A DNA stretch of 64,000 bases from assembly GCA_023653785.1 (NCBI GenBank), contig JAMKCH010019751.1, positions 1 to 64,000 of the forward strand, read 5' to 3'. Below are positions 1-11,470 of the stretch, piece by piece. Within the stretch, counting starts at the first letter, position 1; each line of letters begins with the position of its first letter. The position numbers and the translations under genes were made by a program. Origin of the DNA: Ophioderma brevispina (Eukaryota; Echinodermata; Ophiuroidea; Amphilepidida; Ophiodermatidae). Below the pieces are notes generated by a model, which was not told the DNA's origin, ran no database searches, and was given only the letters and a program-made list of their open reading frames with translations.

Positions 1-560
1 AACATGTGAGTAAGTTAGCACACGATCTACCTTAAATGTCGTATTTAGTCAATTTTTGAAATACAATTTGTGTTCAAATAGCTTAGCTAAAATAAGTAGA
101 TTATAAAATGACCCGAGGATGTTTTGAACCCATAATGCATTGCAATGGCATAAAATACGCACAGCACCATGCTAGTACTTAGGGATAAAAGTTGTTCAAA
201 AGTTTAAGAGTCACTAGACATTCAATGATCACACTAAAAAAATTCCTAGTGCTAATGCCTTTGTGGGTTAAATGCGCCGTAACGGTAGATGTTTTTGAGG
301 TGTGAAGAATGGGATTTTGTGGCATCATATGACCTTATTGCTCGGTACATTCCCAAAACTGGTGCATTGTGGGAGTGACTCAATACACCCTGAAAATGAC
401 AAATTAGGTCTGGCAAGGTTGGTACCATTGTGTGACTTAATAAGTTAATGTATTACCACTGAAAAGCCTACCTTTTGCGGTATTATAGAATATTTACTTC
501 ACTCAAAATTTTCAGTAGCATCCTCACATGCATCAAAGATGATACACTCTAAATTAACAG
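1..560. other. AT-rich non-coding stretch
   Basis: I see no open frame with protein character, no recognisable repeat boundary and no RNA gene here. The sequence is AT-rich with short homopolymers and ends where the palindromic element at 561 begins. Confidence 0.5.
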
Positions 561-722
561 AGGATTTAAAATAAACCCAAAAGGATTGTGATAGGGACCA
601 CTCCATTTTTAGATTTTTAAAATAAAATCTTATTATAGATTTAAAATCTAATCTAAAGATTTAATTTTAAATAAAAAATGGATGAGTTCCCTAATCACAA
701 TCATGTGGGATTTTTAAATCCT
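561..722. mobile_element. Small palindromic MITE-like element
   Basis: The two halves are imperfect reverse complements. The left arm begins AGGATTTAAAAT and runs through GGATTGTGATAGGGACC and a CCATTTTTAGATT block. The right arm, read in reverse complement, gives the same order: AGGATTTAAAAAT, TGATTGTGATTAGGGAAC, CCATTTTTTATTTAAA. The centre is a nearly pure AT stretch. The size of about 160 bp and near-complete symmetry fit a foldback MITE with no coding capacity. No clear target-site duplication is visible, so the superfamily is not assigned. Confidence 0.6.
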
Positions 723-2960
723 GTAATTAGGGGTTAGGATCCAGACTATTACCAAATGTAACGTTTAGAATTTTGTGCCGTATTTTTGAATCTGGAAATA
801 GCAACCAAATTCTGAAAAAAGCTATACTGTGAAGTGATGGTAAATATCCTGATATAGCACGAAATTAAAGCATAAGCAGCTATTGTGGATACTCATAGAA
901 TTTTATTATTTTTTTAAACAGCTCCTTAGGGAGGGTTCTTTACTCCAGGGGGATTTGAGGTGAATACGAAAAAAAAAAATATTGTATGCGACTGGGAGGA
1001 CAAAAAAGAAAATCTTCAGCGAGAGAGAGAGGGTGAACATCTTAAGTGGAGAAATTCATAAAAATCAGGATTAGAAATGAATTTGTTAACGGAAGGAGAA
1101 AGGGGACACGATTGGTTTAGCGGTAAAAATAATTCCTTGCCAATATTAAATTTACTTGAAATAGTGTACAAACGTAAGATAGATACAAGTGGTAACGATC
1201 AATATGAAAATGCAAAGGATGTTTAAAAACAAATAGTGGGGCACATGCCAAAAAACGTTCTTTGCCATGCTTAGTGGCGACAGTGAGTTTTCCCAATCTT
1301 CTATTACCCTCAATGGTTCGTGCAGGCCTCTCTTGATAAACACATGTCGAAGATCCTTCAATGAATCGGGTTGCTTCCCTCATCTCTGCATTTCATCAAG
1401 TACCGTCTGATAGCGAAATTCGCTGGACAGTTTCACATTGGTCTTATATTAGAAAGTGGATCAAGACATCAATCCTTTTCCAATTTCACTCATATAACTC
1501 GCCAATGACAAGCCCAGTTTCATTTTTACGTTGGAGTACCTTACCAATCATAGAAAGATTTCTTGTCAAAACTCTTTATTTAGTTTTGTCCATAAGGTTC
1601 TTCTTCAAAGGCGAATTGGTACATAGAAGTACTTGTCATCGAGATGTACAAAGAAAAGGCAAAGCGTTTCACTCATCACCCCTAATTTGCGACTAGTCAT
1701 TCGATAAACACATTCGTTGCTTCTTTAGTTACTTTTAGATAATATCAATATATATTTTAACGGGTGGTATGGGGTCTGAATATGAGAAAAAGTTGTTCTA
1801 ATCCATAAAATGATTAAGCATGGCTCCATTTGTAGACTGTAATCTACAAAATGCATTTTTTATTCGATCGCAATCGGACCTTCGGTTCCCGAGATATGGC
1901 TGATCAGTCAAGTAGTGTACGTCGAAATTTGCAAAAATTCATCTCTTCCGATCTTTATCAATGTGAAGAAATTTCAAGGGGTTATATTTAAGATATTCTA
2001 AAAGATATTATTTATGAATTAATAACCTGCGTAATAGCGCGATCCAATCCAATGGTATTATTCCTACAATACGCGCGCGACGTCGCCGGGGTTTTCTTTG
2101 TGAGAGCACAATGACTCCTGCACAAATGAGAGCGTTGGTCCTGGCGTGTGACGTATTCGATCAAATGACATTGATTGGGCCCCGAAGATGGATAGACATT
2201 GGCGAAAACATTTGAATTTTCCAAAATCACAATACAGCGACCTGCTAAGCCAATACAAAAACAATATATTAAAAATATGTTACACTTTTCAGTTCACCTC
2301 ATTGCGACAACCTTAGTACTTCAACCAAATGAATATAAATAATATGTCAAGGTAAAAACAAAAAAGGTTTTCTAACAACAATCGTTCCCAACGAAGCTCG
2401 CTTGCCAAGGTAAACTTCACCATGCCCACATGCCCGGTAACCCGCTGTGCACGACCGATTGACAACATTCGTTCCATTTGACCAACAATGGATGAGACGA
2501 CAACTGTCTAGCCCATCATTTCCATTTTTTGAAGCGTCGATGAATTACTCGAAATCTCCGGAGGGCCTCTGGATCACACAACTGAACAAAAAGTCAGCCA
2601 TGATCCGTATGACTGTATGTGTCTCACGACCGGCCGGACAGGTCGCATGACATTTGACATGAGTAGTCATCGGGTCTCTACTCTGCCGATATCAGTCCCA
2701 TGGCAGTGTTCTTTTCAAGAGTACCCAAGATGACATGGTACTTTTTCCCTCCAAAAAGACCTTACAAAAATGTAAACTTAGTGCTTGAACATTGAACCGC
2801 CCTGTTTTTTAGCCCCGGGTTTTTTGCGAATCGAGTAATGGTACATGCCCGGGTACATGCACAGCGCAACTTGCACCCTGCAAGAATCATGGAATCATGA
2901 ATTAAATGCACATCAGTCACGTAACGTCATGTTTGAGATTTCCCCAGAGTTCCCCCTGGA
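723..2960. other. Non-coding stretch without recognised genes
   Basis: Several 60-110 codon open frames occur on both strands, overlapping in different frames, and none has recognisable domain character. There is a short purine run near 1020 and a perfect 8-bp-arm hairpin near 1833-1854 (TTTGTAGA / TCTACAAA). I see no repeat boundaries I can support. Confidence 0.45.
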
Positions 2961-2999
2961 TTGGGGTGGCGGGAAGGTGGAGGTGGTACAAAATAAAAA

Positions 3000-4010
3000 T
3001 CGGAATGATTTACAATACAAGATAATAAAATGAACCAAATAAAGGAAATACAACAAATAAACCATTGAATAAATAAACAAACCTATTAACACAAAGAAAT
3101 AAAACATTAATCAACAATAAAATTTCTAACAAACAAATCACACATAAACAAAATGGATGTACAATATTAAAAACCAAAAATAAATACAAATAACCACATA
3201 CACTTCCCAAATACACAAGGGAAAAATGAAGAAATAAAATTAGAATACAAATGTAATGTACACAGCGCGTGTATAAATAACAAATATTAAACCCAAAAAT
3301 CAAAAACTTTAATGGATACTAATTTTGAATGATAACAAAATTAAATAGCCAAATAGATGGACATTGACAATTCAGAAATGAATAAAACAATAATAACACA
3401 ACAAATACACAAATCACAAATGATGTAACAAATAAAACAAAAAAAATACAATAACCAATGCAAATTCACAAATACACAATGGAAAAATGAAGAAATAATT
3501 ATACTAACCCAACAAAATTAATACACAAGTGTATAAATTGTAACAAATATCAATAGAAAAATGAAATCAAAAATTTGTAAATGGATAAATATTTGAATGA
3601 CTAACCAAAATTAATTAATAAATATAAAAATAGAAAAAATAAATAGCAAAATATGGACAATTACAATAATTCATACAATGAATAAACAATAAATAAACAC
3701 AAGACCAATAAACAAAATTAATGTACAAATTAACAAAATAATACGAAAATAACCAAATTCAAATTCACAAATGGAAAATGAAGAATAAAACTAAAAATGT
3801 AAATACACCAAGTTTAATAAATGAACAAATATAAATACAAAATGAATAAAATTGTAAATGGATAATAATTTGAATGAATAAACAAACTTAATTAATACAT
3901 AGACCAGATAATAAAACATAAATACAATAGAATGACAAAATGAAAAAATAAATTCATAACCAAATCAAATTAAAAAGATGGATATGAAAATAATGTATTA
4001 CACATATTGT
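3000..4010. repeat. A-rich degenerate tandem array
   Basis: The plus strand here is very A-rich, built from variants of AAATAAACAA and AAATGAA. On a larger scale a motif GGAAAAATGAAGAAATAA recurs near 3225, 3481 and 3773. A second motif, AATGGATAA followed by TTTGAATGA, recurs near 3310, 3580 and 3858. Together these suggest about three degenerate units of roughly 260-290 bp. The minus-strand open frames here are Leu/Phe/Tyr-rich consequences of the composition and are not proteins. Confidence 0.6.
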
Positions 4011-5580
4011 GAAATAAACGCGTAGACGACATAAGCCGATAAATTTTCACTCGGTCATTGCATACCAGGACTGATACGGAGTGGGAAAATCTAAAACTCT
4101 TATGTCTGCGCCCCGATCTTCATCACCATGTAAACAGTCAATATGAAAATGTTTTGGACGCTAATGCAACAAATCATGCTTAAATCCAATTGGACCTCTT
4201 GTTTTGTGTGTTTGTACTTTTGTAAACAAGGCCCGGGTAACTTTGAAATCCACGACAGTAGTGGTTCTGGGACGGTATAAGCGGTATTTACGGCTTATGG
4301 GATGCGTGGGACACTCATCTACTATGTGCATGACTATGGCCATTCTGAATGACTGTGAGATCTATTACGTAGTAATTTTTAAGGGATACCGCGAAAAGTT
4401 AGGTTGAAACACTGAAAATAGCTTCCGTACTATTCATGGTGTATTTGTATATTCTCCGACAAGCTGTGTACCTTTGTTACCAAGATCGAAACAAATATTC
4501 CAGCCTCGCGAAATCCCCAGAAACTCAAAGGAACTCCCTTCACGGTCATGTCAAGAGAAAGCCCCAGCCACGCTGTAAATTGTGATGAGTGTTGATCATA
4601 ACTTCATACTGAGCACAAATCTGCATCTTATATCAGCAATCCAGATCCGTAGATTACCCCAGGATTGTTTAACTATCGCCAGTTGTATTTTAATTTAATA
4701 TCAACAGCCAATGTATAAATTCCAGCTCTGAAAACAGCAAACATGGCAAACATATTTCCATTCCCCCCATTTTTCAAGATTTGACACTCAGAAATGCCCC
4801 TGAACAATGGATTACAAAAAGTTTCAAATTGCACTTGTCTGATTGGTCAAAACTTGTTACCGGGATGATGACGTTATATTTACTCTGGGGATTTCCTGGA
4901 GACTTTACTATTAATTCGAGGGGAGACGGCTATCAAAATACAAATTGAATTGGATTTAATGATAGATTCATTTGATAAATATTAAACTACGGTTATTATG
5001 AAACAATAATACTTGCACTTGCGACGCTCCCCCGTTAAAAAGAACCTCGGCCCAAACCAACACCAAAGATTTCACACAATGACTCAACAAAGATAGTGCG
5101 CAGTTATAATTGTCTACCTATTAACAACATTCATTTTGGGCTAAGTTGACGTATCTAATACTTATATTATCCTTTCCATAATTTAAAGTTTATTAATGTC
5201 ACTGGTTAAGTGATTTTATGTATTTGATTGTTTTTTCTCACCCTGCGATATTTAAGAAAATTATTTTAAAAAATTCATTACAGGACAAGGATGCCCTCTG
5301 TCGATGATTCTTTCACTTAATAATTATGATAATTCAGTATCAAATGAATTTAAAAAATAATTCCATATTTCACGTCAAAAGCGCCCTCAATTTGTCTAAA
5401 TGTTTCGAGCCCTATCAACTCGTTTCGTGAAAAATACGCAAACACCAAAACGATAACGAACGTAACTAGAAAATGCTACATGCTATTAACATGAAATTGG
5501 CACACATTTAAGCCCATATCAGGCCGAGTGAACGCATGAAGCCTAGTTTCAAAATTGTGTTCCAAATTCAAATTACGCCA
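4011..5580. other. Non-coding stretch
   Basis: I see no supported gene or repeat boundary. There is a small imperfect hairpin at about 4275-4300 (ATAAGC / GCTTAT). Open frames are short, overlapping and on both strands. Confidence 0.4.
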
Positions 5581-5591
5581 TGAAATATGCG

Positions 5592-5769
5592 ATTGGTCGA
5601 TTGCCGGTGCCCATGGCAACGGTATTACAAATCCGGCTTCATGGTTCACCCCGTATTTACCTCCTGAAATATGTCACCCAAGTTCCTTCCCAGTAGCATG
5701 TTTAGTTTATTAGTTTAATTCGGTCTAGTGTTTAGCCAATCAGAGGCCTTACGGGGTTACCATGGCAAC
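5592..5769. promoter_or_regulatory. Two X-box (RFX-type) plus CCAAT motif pairs
   Basis: At 5756-5769 the sequence GTTACCATGGCAAC fits the palindromic X-box recognised by RFX factors (GTTNCCATGGNAAC). CCAATCAG lies 20 bp away at 5736-5743; on the minus strand this is CTGATTGG, a Y-box/NF-Y site, after the X-box. A second pair lies about 150 bp to the left: ATTGG at 5592-5596 and GTGCCCATGGCAAC at 5607-5620. RFX plus NF-Y pairing is known from ciliary and MHC class II promoters. No transcript start or gene could be recognised beside it, so promoter function is inference. A chance match or a repeat-borne site remains possible. Confidence 0.4.
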
Positions 5770-5799
5770 CGAGCAAAATTTTCTCATGGATTTAAAACT

Positions 5800-7585
5800 T
5801 CTCCTTCTGTTGAAATGGGCTACAATATGATTTTATAACATGTATATACACTATTTAGGGAAAATAAGAAAATTAAGAAAAATCATTTTAAACGTTCATG
5901 CTTCAGACCCAATTACCCCCTTAATGTGTCAATAATTGCTGACAATTTTAAAGTACTAAATGTCATAATCTTCTAAAATAATGTCTGATAAACAATAACA
6001 CCTACTACAGGATAAAACCAACCGCAAAATGTGCACTTTAGCCCGGAATTCATTTTATGATTATTATTCATTTTAAAGGCGCTTTCAGCAGCAATGAATA
6101 GTTCGCCAAGAACCTCAACCTCCATTACAAAAAAACACATACAAGGCTGATCTAAGGTTGGAATAAAGCTGGAATCGGGTTAGTCATGAGAAAAAAGGAA
6201 TTTATATGCAAGATAAATTTATGAAAAAAAACATTTCTAATAGCCTGCAAAGCATGGTAAGTACCAAAACCTACGCTACCGCCTACCAGACTCAAGAACA
6301 CCCTGATTGGGCGTGCCGTCCTCCACAATTTCAGGACCACGGAATTTCTATAAGATTTTGATAATTCATAAATTGACGCCACTATAACATTAATGTGTGT
6401 TCTCACCTTTCTTAATGGCTTTTAGGATTGTCAAATTGGCTCAGAGAATCCTTGACGTACCTAAATTGAGGTTGTAGTGTTTGTGGGAGCAAGGCTTGAG
6501 TTGTGGTTGCAGCGGCGTTGGGTCCCATCCATTTTTCCTTGGATGTCCTGTCAGGGGTCGCATGCCAGAGGTCAGTGGTCATAGGAGACCTATCATTGCG
6601 GCCCTGCAAGGGCAGGTGACGCATGTGTTGTATTGTTTTTTTTTTTTTTAAATTTTTAACTTCCTGAAAAGGGCTTAAAAGACAAAAAAATAGTCTGACT
6701 GTATTAATTTTTATTAGATTAATTTCTGTATGTTTTCAGCTTCTGTGCTTGGCGGCAGTTGTGTACTCGCATTGGTTTGCGAAGGTCTTTTAAATATCGG
6801 GGTCCTTCAGAGTTGTTTGTTGCCGTTGTTTTAATAATAGTCTTTATATCCATTTTCTCGTCGTCAAACGAAGTGTGTGACATTCATTTGTTGCCAATCG
6901 CTCGAGGTGTGAAAATGTGCTGCCATTAAAGGCTGCTCAGAGATTGGTGCTTCTGTTTTTTTTTTTTCCTATGCGTGTGTGTGATCATACTTCATGTAGT
7001 ATTAACTGGGTCTAGGGTGTAACCGTAGCATGCACAATTTTCATTCTGTTTCATAGGGCTTCATCTTCACACAGTAATTGGTGTGTGGACAATGCATTAT
7101 GTATGTGTTGATATCAATGATTTCGGAGAAAATTGGGGTGCCCCTTTGGAGAAGCTCTGAGTCTGCCTTTAAACCACAAACTTATGCATATATGTGCATA
7201 CTTCTTATATTTGTATGCACACCTGTTAACAGTGTACCATTTTATATTGTAAAATCCTTTTTGTATTTGTGTGAGAATTTTTGTTGGTGAGTGTTTTTTT
7301 TTCCCAAAAAGTAAAAAAAAGGGTATTCAAATATGAAAATAAACAGGGTTCGACAAAAAAAAAAAAATCCTTGACGTAACTCTTGACTCCCAGACTTGTA
7401 AAACGAATATGCGTATCACCACAAAAAGTAAAAATATCGGCTGCAACAAGACCTCCCCGACCGACTTCCTTTTCCAGCACACGTACGGGAAACGTCCATT
7501 TGATGAAGGCCGAGAAATATCCAGCGTATGAGTCGCCATCTAAATATAAAAAAAATTGAGTTTTAAATATAACGCCTCATAGTAG
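5800..7585. other. Non-coding stretch
   Basis: No supported gene. T-rich homopolymers occur near 6636-6650 and 6956-6968. The open frames on both strands are short and have no recognisable domains. Confidence 0.4.
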
Positions 7586-8307
7586 GATTGTTTTATTCCT
7601 GTCAGTTCATTCAAGTTTTGGGGGCGTGTCGACGATTCCATTCGTTCTGAGATGTTGTATGCTCCAATACATAGAAATTCGATGTCACAATACCGGATCA
7701 GATTATGCCATAATTAAAAAAGCGCCCCTTTTATCTCACGAATAAAACATTACAAGGTAAATGCATTCAATAAATTCCAAACACCAGTCTTGAACAAACC
7801 CTGAAACATTCAACAAAAGAAATGATACGAATACGTAATTACTTACTCACCAAAGTTCTTTTAACGCCACTAAGGAATATTAGAACATCGGTACGTTCAC
7901 ATTTAAATTCGTGCCTTGTCAGGAAAATAAAAATTTGCCAATTTGGTCCACGCAGTAGGTACTAGAGTTTTTGTCATTCGTAACAAACTACAATATTTAG
8001 AGTCGCCTAATCCTCCTCTCAACCATTCTCGGCGTGCATGAACACTTTATCCCTTCTTTTGATTGTCTCCAAACACAGGACTCAAGTGTGTTCCTGCAGA
8101 ACTTACGACCACTATTTCATATTGCATCTTGTATGAAGCCTTTACCATATCGATACAAAAAGTATGTAAAATGGTTGCATTATTCTGTTAACAAAGTGCG
8201 CATTTCGCCGTGAATAATACGGCTTTTTTTTTTGTGATCTCAATCACAGAACCCTCCACTTAATGTACCATCGACAATATGCGTTTTACTGACAGGAATA
8301 AAAAATC
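7586..8307. mobile_element. Possible element with about 20-bp terminal inverted repeats
   Basis: GATTGTTTTATTCCTGTCAG at 7586-7605 is matched in reverse complement at 8288-8307 (GATTTTTTATTCCTGTCAGT) with one indel. The enclosed 720 bp have no coding capacity I recognise. I found no target-site duplication, and similarity stops quickly inside the ends, so this could be a chance inverted pair. Confidence 0.3.
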
Positions 8308-9356
8308 AGACTATAAATAATCTGCGCTTTTAGAATTTTCGCGCCTGCCCAAATGGAAACCAGCAGAATGATTTCGCTTCACTAGGGGGCTGCCACGTTT
8401 GGCACTAATGACTTAATGTTTCACGGTAATGTTTTTAAGAGTGTTTTATCATTGTCACTGATTTGTGTGAGTGGTTTGCCGCCTCCTTGCCTCATGCATT
8501 TTCCGCACCTTCGCATCTACGCTTCACTTTGGTGGATAAATGCTTGTTGCAAGTTGCAAGCACACACACACAACGCAAACACACATACCACACACCGTTT
8601 TGTAACTGTTTAAAACTTTGTTTGATTTCATTGTTGTTCTTATGTATGGATGCACCACCGGGTAGGTGGGTGCCCGCTGGTGTGAAAGCGTTTTCCAATA
8701 TAAATAAAATACATCTAAATTACATCGAACTGTTTCCAGGCTCTCCGAAGATTCTCTATTCCGAGTATATCTAAGGGTTCGCAGTCCCGATAACTTCGAA
8801 TATTCGGAAGTTATAAAGGTGAGAATAGAGAAGTGACACTGGACGGAGTTGGCCTTGTAAAATTCATAAAAAGCATTTTCAATCGCGACCCAGGTTAGTA
8901 GGGAGCAGAAAGAAGGGTGTTGGAGGAATAAAAATGGTATGGTTACGAGACCAAATGTAAGGCCGTGAGTCTGAATATATTTGGGTGAAAGGGGGCTGGA
9001 CATGTATGTGTATGATGCAGAACATTTGAATAACTAAGGAAAGGCCAGAGGAGTAGAAGGATCTACAAGGAGAAGGTGACCATCAAAATTGCGGTAATTA
9101 CAGAAGGATAAGGTTGATGTCACATAACAATTAACATTTTTGAAAGGAATACAGAAACAATGGTATGGAAGAACAAATCTACAAATGAACGTTTCGGATT
9201 AATGCGGGACCGAAGACGATAAATGCGCATGTGCACGGGGGTGGGGGGGGGGGGTGTCTATATCACTATGAGCTAATAACATCTCAACGGCCGGGCGCGG
9301 TTCAATAACTTTCATTCACCAGAATAATTCGGATCCAAAATCTCATAGAACGGGCC
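8308..9356. other. Non-coding stretch with CA run, small palindrome and G-run
   Basis: There is a CACACA-rich stretch at about 8562-8590. A near-perfect palindrome ATAACTTCGAA / TTCGGAAGTTAT sits at 8790-8815, and a run of G at about 9238-9254. A 159-codon minus-strand open frame (8524-9003) spans the CA run and the palindrome. It has no recognisable motif, and I regard it as chance. Confidence 0.45.
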
Positions 9357-9753
9357 TCCTCCTAAAGCAATAATAGCACATTTTTTGAAGATCGCCCCCA
9401 ATTTTCAAAATTTTGATCTTTTGCACGTGATCTTGGTAATTGTCTAGGAAACTACACCTGGGAACGAGAATGCTCAAAAACGCGATTTATCACAAAATAA
9501 ACGATTTTGTAATTAGAATTTGAATCTCAGATTGTACTTAACGGCAGAGTGGAAATGACTAAGTGGGATGTTCCCCCGTCCATGACAAAAAAGTGACCAC
9601 CTCAAGAAATGACCTTTTATAACTGGACTTGCTGAGCAATACAACAACTAATGGATGAGTGTAGATACGTAATGGGCTATGTTCATTTTGTAAGGCCGTT
9701 TCCAGCAGACATTTAATTATTATCGGATATCCTCCGATATTATTTTGCGACAT
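9357..9753 (+). repeat. Dispersed repeat, copy A (inverted relative to 39352-39790)
   Basis: This stretch is recognisably the same sequence as the reverse complement of 39352-39790. Shared landmarks in order are GGAAACTACACCTG, a CGATTTTGT block, GAGTGGAAATG, a CACCTCA..AATGACCTTT block, TTTCCAGCAG and a small palindrome of the form TCGGAnnnnCTCCGATATTATT. It contains no long open frame. Two copies in one 64-kb window indicate an interspersed family. No terminal repeats or target duplication are visible, so class is unknown. Confidence 0.7.
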
Positions 9754-10010
9754 AGACATTTTTTAGAGCTCTAACCATTCACAGGCTTAGTTTCTAGCCA
9801 GTTACCAATGAACTCGTAACAAATCTCAAAATTTGTGAATTTTGGGTTTTTTTAAACACATACAAAAAAATGTGATATTATTGCTTTTAAGCACTAAAGG
9901 AAGTCGTCTGAGAATATTCCAAAAAGGCGTGCCATTTCTGCGGCTATATGTGAAACCACATTACATGGGTAAGTAAACAATTAGTAGTAAACATTAAATA
10001 AAAATAATTA

Positions 10011-10512
10011 ACCCTTTTATGTGCGGGAAAGCAACATTTCATCGTGAAACGTTGCTTAAAAACAGTTAATGCACAAAAGTGTAGTTTGCAACACCCGTAA
10101 AAAACAAAGGATTACTTAAAAACTGAAAGTTATTATGTAACACTTAAGTGACCACAGGGGTTTTCACTCCCCGTGGTGCCCAACATTATGAAGGGTCATA
10201 AATTTAAAACAACCCCAAATCAGGCAATAAAAAAGAATATGGGCTGCAAATTAGGGAAAACATTTTCAAAACACGCGAAAAATGGGCCAAAAGACGGAAA
10301 ATTTCAAATAGAATGAACCTTGCGCTTACATCAAATTTTTGAAAACTTATTTTTATGTTAAATCTAGTCTAAAGACCCAAATTACATATCGTTAACACCC
10401 AACTTGCAGTTTTAGGAATCCCTGTATTTTTTACGGGTGTTTGCAAAATACACATAATTTTCCCATAGACATTTGTACAGTAACGGTTTAGCATGTCCAG
10501 CACATAAAGGGT
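10011..10512. mobile_element. MITE with long inverted repeats, TA target site
   Basis: The left end ACCCTTTTATGTGC and the right end GCACATAAAGGGT are inverted repeats, each flanked by TA (10009-10010 and 10513-10514). Further in, the arms continue as inverted copies: TTTGCAACACCCGTAAAAAA on the left and its reverse complement near 10420-10450. Total size is about 500 bp with no coding capacity. TA flanks and A/T-rich inverted arms fit a Tc1/mariner-type non-autonomous element, which is inference from termini alone. Confidence 0.65.
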
Positions 10513-10858
10513 TACTTATTTTTAATGTCCTATTAATGTTTTATTTATATGACTTGTGAACATATATCAGCAAATAAATTTGCTTTTGGTTCTTTTTGAT
10601 TTTTTTTTAAAAAATTTTTTATAAAATTATTTTTTTTATTATTTTTTTTTTCAAAATATTCGCAGGGACGTAAGGGATATCTAAGAAAGTGCAGGAAATG
10701 CAGTTTAAATTATATAGTATGGCTGTTTTTTAGAAAGGACACGCGAAAATATGTTTTAAAACTAGCGATGTGGAATGAAGATTCAGGGACAAGAAAGAAA
10801 AGAAGGCCAAATCGAAGGTGGCTGTACCTAGAGTATGGACTGTGAAAAATGAAAGGGA

Positions 10859-11330
10859 TAGACGGTTCCATTTCTAAAAAAGTGCTTCCTACAACATGAC
10901 GAAGGCATTTTTGAGTTAAAGTAATTGGGATTAGTGGTTTTTAGATGAAAAAATTTTTACTGCTAATCCAAATTTTTCTGGTCCCAAGCTGAATTCTGAG
11001 AGGAAATTGCCTCATAATTAGCATTAATTCAAAATGGCCACACCATTTTATGTTTTTTTTAATATTTAGCATGTTTAGTTTCAAGATTAAAGGCTTGTAA
11101 TGACTTTCATTCTTGCGTCAATACAAATGTTTTCAGGGTCAAGGAAACAATTAGGATCATTATTTAATAAGGCATTAGGTCAATTACAGTTTTTTTGCAT
11201 AAAAATTCAAAATGGGCTGCCATTGACATGTTTTGTACATAACTCAAGATTTACGGCTTGTCTTCATTCTTGTGTCTATACATATGTGTTTTACAGGGTC
11301 AAGGAATTAAATTAGATCAATTAGTTATGG
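10859..11330 (+). repeat. Left arm of a 3.1-kb inverted-repeat structure
   Basis: The sequence from ATAGACGGTTCCATTT onward corresponds to the reverse complement of 13640-14002. Landmarks include GAAGGCATTTTTGAGT, GGTCCCAAGCT, AAAGGCTTGTAA and GCGTC..ACAAATGTTTTCAGGGTC. Within this arm, a segment ending ATGTTTTCAGGGTCAAGG (about 11040-11150) is repeated directly at about 11200-11300. The arm therefore also carries a diverged two-unit tandem duplication. Confidence 0.65.
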
Positions 11331-11470
11331 CCATGCGCCATGAGTTGGGGTATATAAAACGAGGGTGGCGTTACATTTTCACAAATTTTTTTAACAATTT
11401 TTAGTGTAAACATTAAGCAACCAAGTTATCTATTTCAGCTGATTTATATTTCATTTCAAAGGGAATTTAT

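Noticed and set aside
8524..9003. 159-codon minus-strand open frame
   Set aside because: It spans a CA microsatellite and a short palindrome, encodes Cys/Val runs from the CA repeat, and has no domain I recognise.
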